28,209 bases of DNA, from the NCBI GenBank assembly GCA_938041275.1, contig CALISH010000177.1:1-28209 (forward strand), in the 5' to 3' direction. A program made the translations under genes and the position numbers. This document shows positions 23,915-28,209 of this stretch, piece after piece. Under the pieces are notes generated by a model that was given only the letters and a program-made list of their open reading frames with translations, searched no databases and was not told the DNA's origin. How positions within the stretch are numbered: the stretch's first letter is position 1; each line of letters starts with the position of its first letter. This DNA is from an uncultured Solobacterium sp. Its GTDB lineage: Bacteria > Bacillota_I > Bacilli_A > Erysipelotrichales > Erysipelotrichaceae.

Positions 23915-24919
23915 TTAACTCCCATTCTTTAATAAGAACTGCTCAAAACCGTTTTTTGGTTCAATTCGTCCCGCTTTAATACCTTGTTCAAGCGACGCAA
24001 GTTCTTCTAAATATCGTAATAATGTCTTTGACTGTAGATGATAACAACTTTCTAAGCCTTTTTTGATTGCCCAATCATCCGCATGTAATCTTCTCGCAAT
24101 CATACTATCTGATAAACCACGCTCATATAATTTTTTTATGTTATATAAACTGCGTAGTTTACTTGCAAGCATCGCAATCATCGCAACATAGTCATAACGT
24201 GCTTGTAACATTTCATCTACTGCTAGTAATGTAGAAGACAAATCACGAGCAATAAATGCATTACTCATTCTAAAGATATTTAAATCTGCATTCATCGGTA
24301 CGATATGTATAATATCTTCAAGATTCAACTCTTTCTTTCCATAAAGATCAATCTTTACAAGAGCATTATGAAATTTCAAAGTATCATTACCAACACGTTC
24401 TAATAGTTCTATTCGTGCATCACGTGTAAGTTTATATTTATTTTCTTTTAACTTATCATCCACATACTTTTCAAACTCCCAAGGCTTCATGAGTTCAAAT
24501 TTTACAATTCTAGCATCATAAGACATTAAAAGCTTATATTCTTTCTTTCTGGTATCTGCTGAAAATGTATGACAATAAAATACCAGTAATGTGTTTGGAT
24601 TCGGATTCTTAAGATACGCTTCAAGTGATTTTAAGCGTTGTTCTTTCTCTACTTCTTGTTTCTCTGATTCTTTCTTAGATGTTTTGGATGCAGCTCGCAA
24701 GAAATATGGTTCTTTAATTATGATAGCCTTCTTAGCAGAATCATCAAATAGAGAAAATGTATCACAAGCTACCAACGCTTCATCAAAACGAAAAACCTTA
24801 GCGTTTGAAGCATCAAAGGTTGTAACATAATCTTTCCCAATAGAAAAATCTTTTAAAAGAGTAGCTAATCGCTCCTCTTGTCGATACATATCTTTTCCAC
24901 TCAATAAATATACTGTCAT
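23915..24919 (-). CDS. holA: DNA polymerase III delta subunit
   Basis: Clamp-loader subunit that opens the beta sliding clamp. The 334-residue product begins VYLLSGKDMYRQEERLATLL, as HolA proteins do, with an AAA+-like fold lacking a Walker A motif, and continues with VKFELMKPWEFEKYVDDKLKE, IELLERVGNDTLKFHNALVKIDLY (about 177-200), and a C-terminal helical collar domain (YDYVAMIAMLASKLRSLYNIKKL). Length matches the family (about 340). It follows comEC, as is common in Firmicutes, 3 nt after the comEC stop and without a good ribosome site. A possible promoter lies within the end of comEC. Confidence 0.92.
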   Translation of the reverse strand: MTVYLLSGKDMYRQEERLATLLKDFSIGKDYVTTFDASNAKVFRFDEALVACDTFSLFDDSAKKAIIIKEPYFLRAASKTSKKESEKQEVEKEQRLKSLEAYLKNPNPNTLLVFYCHTFSADTRKKEYKLLMSYDARIVKFELMKPWEFEKYVDDKLKENKYKLTRDARIELLERVGNDTLKFHNALVKIDLYGKKELNLEDIIHIVPMNADLNIFRMSNAFIARDLSSTLLAVDEMLQARYDYVAMIAMLASKLRSLYNIKKLYERGLSDSMIARRLHADDWAIKKGLESCYHLQSKTLLRYLEELASLEQGIKAGRIEPKNGFEQFLLKNGS

Positions 24920-24922
24920 ACG

Positions 24923-26761
24923 CTAATCTATTATAACAATTTTCCCCGACGATGTTAGAGCGAAATGCTTATGAAAGATACTAAAAAATGAAATATCACC
25001 ATAAGTACCTGTGTCCATCCACATAATACCCCTTTTATCCATTTCTTTAATAACAGCACGTGATGGTAAATGACTGGATAAATATGGTCGATTGATACAG
25101 ATACAGACTTTTGGTTGTAAATAATCAAAAAGTTCTGGTGGATTGGCATTAGTAGAACCATGATTTGCAAGTATCATCACATCAACGTTCAAATGATCGT
25201 AATGATTTAAAAAATAAGTGACATCACTATGATCTAAATAAGTAAATACGATAAAAACAAGATCATTATATTTAAAATACCAAATTGGATGTTCAGTATT
25301 CTGTAAATTAAGCTGCTCTGTAACATTACTTTGAGGTGCAGATACTATATCTATCCCTTCTGTCTCATTTCCTAATTCCATCAATGAACATATCTTAGAA
25401 ATACCTTTTGCATGTAAATAACTTTGTAAATCCTTTGATATAACAGCCATTGGCTCAGATAGTACGGTTGCACAATTAGAAAGCATTGGCTTTAAAATAA
25501 TATTTGTATTTTTTGGACTATTTAGCACTGTTACTTCTGATAATGGATGAATGATAGATAAACCGAGGAATATTATCACAGTACTTACGATAGCGTATAT
25601 TCTAAATTTATGATTTTTAAATGATACATATACCATTGGCAAAAACAGGAGTCCAATACCTATGATATTTCCATAAATCTTAATTGATTGAATCTTCGAA
25701 ATCATTTTCGAAACAAGAGATACTACTTCAACTATATTTAATCCAGTATACAATTGAACAAAACCCATTGTCCAAATAAAACCCATAAAGTAGCGGATGA
25801 TGGGATAAAACAGGAATGCAAGTAATTGGATTGATTGAAATTTTATACTACAAAGACCTGCAATCGCACAAGCAGTTATTATCTTTCGAAATGATTTTGT
25901 AAAAAGAGTTTGTAAACGATAGATAAGTGGTATCTGAAACGATAACGAATATATAGCATTTGGAAATAAAACTAATAGAACTATTGAAGAGATTAATATT
26001 TTTACCCTCGTAGGAATGTCTATAAATTGTAATAATCCATACAATAGCGAGTACACTAAAATAATTGGATAATGATAAAACACATTTAAAATAATAAGGG
26101 ATACGACTTTAATGATTTTACGTTGTTCTTGTGTACTAAAAAACTTTAAAACATATAACAACAACCATATTCCTGCAATATATGAAAACCCAGATTGATC
26201 GAAAATATCTGAAATATCAATTCCTTTATTTTTGATATGAAAGATAACCTGATACAAAATCTCTTTCTTTAGATTATCATCAAGCTTTTCAATTTGTTTT
26301 TGTACCCAAGATCGCATTGTGTAATGTTGTTGTGTTACTTGTATTTCCGATTGATATGTGTAGCCACTAAAACAATTCTCTTTTGCCCACTGATATAATG
26401 AAAATCCATAGAATTTTGAATCATTATCAAAAGAATATATATGAGTACTGACCTCAACATCCGCATCAAAGGGCAATGTTGTATTTGTATAAACTACGAT
26501 ACGCTTATTTTGATTTTCAATAATAGCATAATTACTTTTTACATCAACAATTCGATATGTATTTGATCGGATAAAATGAATATGAGTAAAATACGTCATA
26601 CATAGGATACAGCTTAGAAAAATACAACTCTTAATACTATGATGTCGATACCAATATAGAATACATAAAAGGAAAACCATTAATTTATAGATATCTTGCA
26701 TATATAGACATAGTAGATACATCAATAATACAAGTAAGGGATTTTTTAGAATTCCTTTCAT
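24923..26761 (-). CDS. comEC: ComEC/Rec2-like competence protein with degenerate MBL domain
   Basis: ComEC forms the inner-membrane channel through which single-stranded DNA enters during transformation. The 612-residue product is shorter than the usual 730-780. It has N-terminal membrane helices (about 8-60), an extracellular OB-like region (about 65-140), a central multi-helix membrane domain (about 185-405) and a C-terminal soluble part. That part keeps the relic ILANHGSTNANPPELFDYLQPKV and the ending MDTGTYGDISFF, which correspond to the HHGS and T...G.I blocks of the family's metallo-beta-lactamase domain. The DVGQGD, SHxDxDH and TGD motifs are not visible. The start is the ATG at 26761, overlapping the comEA stop as ATGA. 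Context (comEA before, holA after) supports the assignment. Confidence 0.82.
   Translation of the reverse strand: MKGILKNPLLVLLMYLLCLYMQDIYKLMVFLLCILYWYRHHSIKSCIFLSCILCMTYFTHIHFIRSNTYRIVDVKSNYAIIENQNKRIVVYTNTTLPFDADVEVSTHIYSFDNDSKFYGFSLYQWAKENCFSGYTYQSEIQVTQQHYTMRSWVQKQIEKLDDNLKKEILYQVIFHIKNKGIDISDIFDQSGFSYIAGIWLLLYVLKFFSTQEQRKIIKVVSLIILNVFYHYPIILVYSLLYGLLQFIDIPTRVKILISSIVLLVLFPNAIYSLSFQIPLIYRLQTLFTKSFRKIITACAIAGLCSIKFQSIQLLAFLFYPIIRYFMGFIWTMGFVQLYTGLNIVEVVSLVSKMISKIQSIKIYGNIIGIGLLFLPMVYVSFKNHKFRIYAIVSTVIIFLGLSIIHPLSEVTVLNSPKNTNIILKPMLSNCATVLSEPMAVISKDLQSYLHAKGISKICSLMELGNETEGIDIVSAPQSNVTEQLNLQNTEHPIWYFKYNDLVFIVFTYLDHSDVTYFLNHYDHLNVDVMILANHGSTNANPPELFDYLQPKVCICINRPYLSSHLPSRAVIKEMDKRGIMWMDTGTYGDISFFSIFHKHFALTSSGKIVIID
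24930..24958 (-). promoter_or_regulatory. Possible internal promoter for holA
   Basis: Within the last codons of comEC, minus-strand CTAACA (24953-24958), a 17-bp spacer and TATAAT (24930-24935) with an upstream TG. The predicted start, near 24923, would lie about 4 nt before the holA ATG. Base composition alone could create it. Confidence 0.3.
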
Positions 26762-27234
26762 AAACAAATTTTATCTTTTATGAAATCAAACTTTGCTTGA
26801 CCTATCCCTTTTACTTTCATTAAATCTTCCAATGTCTGGAACAATCCATGTTGATTTCGATAATCAATGATAGCTTGTGCGGTTTTCTCACCGATTTTAG
26901 GAATCTGTAATAATCCATTTAAATCGGCTGTATTGATAGAAATTTGATTCACTCTTATGTCATTTGATTTCGTTGGTATTGTCAAAATATCTTTATCATG
27001 TAAAACAGTCTCTAGGTTCAAACTAGAAATATCTGCATTTTCACTTAAACCCGCTTTGGATATTAGTTCCTGTATTGTTGCATATGGATCTAGAGAAATA
27101 ACACCTTGTCTTAATACAGCACCGTAAACCGTTACATGAATTGAAGATTTACTATATTGATTTATATTGATAATGTTGAATTTACCTGATGATAAAATGA
27201 TGAAACATAAAAAAACAGTAAGTAATAGTCTCAT
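26758..27234 (-). CDS. comEA: Competence protein ComEA
   Basis: Membrane-anchored DNA receptor that binds double-stranded DNA and hands it to ComEC. The 158-residue product has a hydrophobic N-terminal segment (3-16) serving as anchor or signal, an SLBB domain (about 33-88, VTVYGAVLRQGVISLDPYAT), and a C-terminal pair of helix-hairpin-helix motifs (about 97-158) with IPKIGEKTAQAIIDYR and VKGIGQAKFDFI. SLBB plus HhH in this order is diagnostic for ComEA. A clear GGAGG lies just before the ATG. comEB, between comEA and comEC in Bacillus, is absent; the stop overlaps the comEC start. Confidence 0.94.
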   Translation of the reverse strand: MRLLLTVFLCFIILSSGKFNIININQYSKSSIHVTVYGAVLRQGVISLDPYATIQELISKAGLSENADISSLNLETVLHDKDILTIPTKSNDIRVNQISINTADLNGLLQIPKIGEKTAQAIIDYRNQHGLFQTLEDLMKVKGIGQAKFDFIKDKICL

Positions 27235-27276
27235 ATGTCCTCCACTTACTGTATTTGTTGTAATCTTAGTGATTCC

Positions 27277-27753
27277 TTACTTAATCTTAACAATTTCAAC
27301 TGTATAAGGATTTGCGACACGTACTTCACAAACATCGCCAACCTTATGGTCTAGAATTGCCTGTGCTAATGGTGTTTCATTAGATAGGCGACCGTTTAAA
27401 GGATCTGATTCTGTTGAACCAACAATGTTGTAAGTTACCTCTTCCTTAGTATCATTAAAAAATAATGTAACACTAGAACCGATATGAACAGCCGACTTCT
27501 TACCAGCCTTCTTAGTATCAATAAGTTCATAGTTGCGTAGCATGTATTCCAAAGTCGCAATACGTGCTTCTACCTTTGCCTGCTCATCACGAGCCGCATC
27601 GTAGTCCGCATTTTCTGAAAGGTCACCCTGTGCACGTGCTTCAGCTAGTTCCTGCTTAACTTCTTCACGAACAACATGGACAAGGTTATAGTATTCATCC
27701 TGTAATTTTTTTAGACCTTCTTCAGTAAGATATGTTTTATTTTCTTCAGCCAT
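27277..27753 (-). CDS. greA: Transcription elongation factor GreA
   Basis: Rescues stalled RNA polymerase by inserting its coiled coil into the secondary channel and stimulating transcript cleavage. The 158-residue product has the N-terminal coiled coil (about 9-75) with the tip motif GDLSENADYDAARDEQ (43-58), whose acidic residues support cleavage, and a C-terminal FKBP-like domain (about 85-158, LFFNDTKEEVTYNIVGS, then LAQAILDHKVGDVCEV). Length is exactly typical. A strong AAGGAGT lies before the ATG. udk-greA is a conserved Firmicutes pair. Confidence 0.97.
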   Translation of the reverse strand: MAEENKTYLTEEGLKKLQDEYYNLVHVVREEVKQELAEARAQGDLSENADYDAARDEQAKVEARIATLEYMLRNYELIDTKKAGKKSAVHIGSSVTLFFNDTKEEVTYNIVGSTESDPLNGRLSNETPLAQAILDHKVGDVCEVRVANPYTVEIVKIK

Positions 27754-27777
27754 TTTATTACTCCTTACGCTTGGTTA

Positions 27778-28209
27778 TTATAGCATTGTGTGCGTGATGA
27801 CGCTACTGATTTTTGTTGTGAGTAAATCGATTGCAACCGTATTCTTTCCACCTTCAGGAATAATAACATCCGCATATTTCTTAGATGGTTCCACAAAGGC
27901 TTCGTGCATTTGTTTTACAGTTCCTACATATTGATTCACTACAGATTCTAATGTTCTGCCACGTTCTTTTACGTCACGTACCAGACGACGAATGAAGCGA
28001 ATATCCGCATCGGTCTCTACAAAAATTTTAATATCGAGTAAATTACGAATCTTTTCTTCTTCTAAAACGAATAAACCCTCTAAAATCAATACATCACATG
28101 GGTAACAATGTTCTGTTTCATTACTACGTGTGTGATTGACAAAGTCATAGATTGGTTTACAAATCACTTTATTCGCAATTAAATCTTGAATATTTTCAAT
28201 CAATAAATC
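27778..28209 (-). CDS. udk: Uridine kinase, C-terminal part (cut by window edge)
   Basis: Phosphorylates uridine and cytidine in pyrimidine salvage. The frame stays open to the last base of the window (DLLIENIQDL at the edge), so the first third, including the Walker A loop, lies outside. Visible blocks: PIYDFVNHTRSNET, VLILEGLFVLEEEKIR, the substrate and lid segment DIKIFVETDADIRFIRRLVRDVKERGR, and IIPEGGKNTVAIDLL. Apparent internal start codons near 28203 are not the true start. Followed by greA after 24 nt that carry only the greA ribosome site. Confidence 0.95.
   Translation of the reverse strand, partial: DLLIENIQDLIANKVICKPIYDFVNHTRSNETEHCYPCDVLILEGLFVLEEEKIRNLLDIKIFVETDADIRFIRRLVRDVKERGRTLESVVNQYVGTVKQMHEAFVEPSKKYADVIIPEGGKNTVAIDLLTTKISSVITHTML

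Overview
The window is a stretch of ordinary bacterial chromosome from an AT-rich member of the Bacillota (Firmicutes). It is tightly packed: 25 protein genes in 28.2 kb, and the only gaps above 100 bp lie where transcription units meet. TGA serves as a stop codon (for example nusB and xseB), TGG encodes Trp, and most starts carry a strong AGGAGG-type Shine-Dalgarno site, so the standard bacterial code applies. Gene neighbourhoods such as nusB-xseA-xseB-ispA-dxs-recN, smc-ftsY-ylxM and udk-greA-comEA-comEC-holA are Firmicutes-like but rearranged. A shortened SMC, a PRK07107-type IMP dehydrogenase and the absence of sporulation genes at these loci would fit Erysipelotrichia or a relative. That placement is inference only.

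Layout. (1) 1-2067: proS on the minus strand, with hairpins downstream of it and a 263-bp divergent regulatory region shared with guaB. (2) 2068-4213: guaB (+) converges on a small DUF5662 gene (-), with back-to-back terminators between them. (3) 4307-12740: one plus-strand unit, nusB-xseA-xseB-ispA-dxs-recN-dinB-xer, with overlaps or gaps of at most about 12 bp. It combines transcription antitermination, exonuclease VII, isoprenoid precursor synthesis, and DNA repair and recombination. (4) 12850-13134: hup (-), with its own promoter and terminator. (5) 13216-19590: a minus-strand unit, smc-ftsY-ylxM-ackA-nrnA, covering chromosome organisation, SRP targeting, acetate/ATP metabolism and nanoRNA or pAp turnover. 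(6) 19713-28209: a long minus-strand unit, udk(partial)-greA-comEA-comEC-holA-sdaA-DNA glycosylase-U32-mscL, ending in a strong terminator.

I saw no rRNA, tRNA, CRISPR array, insertion sequence, prophage or obvious horizontally acquired island, and no stretch above 300 bp lacks a gene. I did not find a new multi-gene system. The points most worth a second look are a ComEC whose metallo-beta-lactamase domain has lost its metal motifs, a DXP synthase with both conserved phosphate-binding arginines replaced, an SMC about 200 residues short, a DUF5662 protein with an HD-like pattern of His/Asp residues and an apparently leaderless promoter, and operons that lack their usual members (ffh, folD, tlyA, argR).
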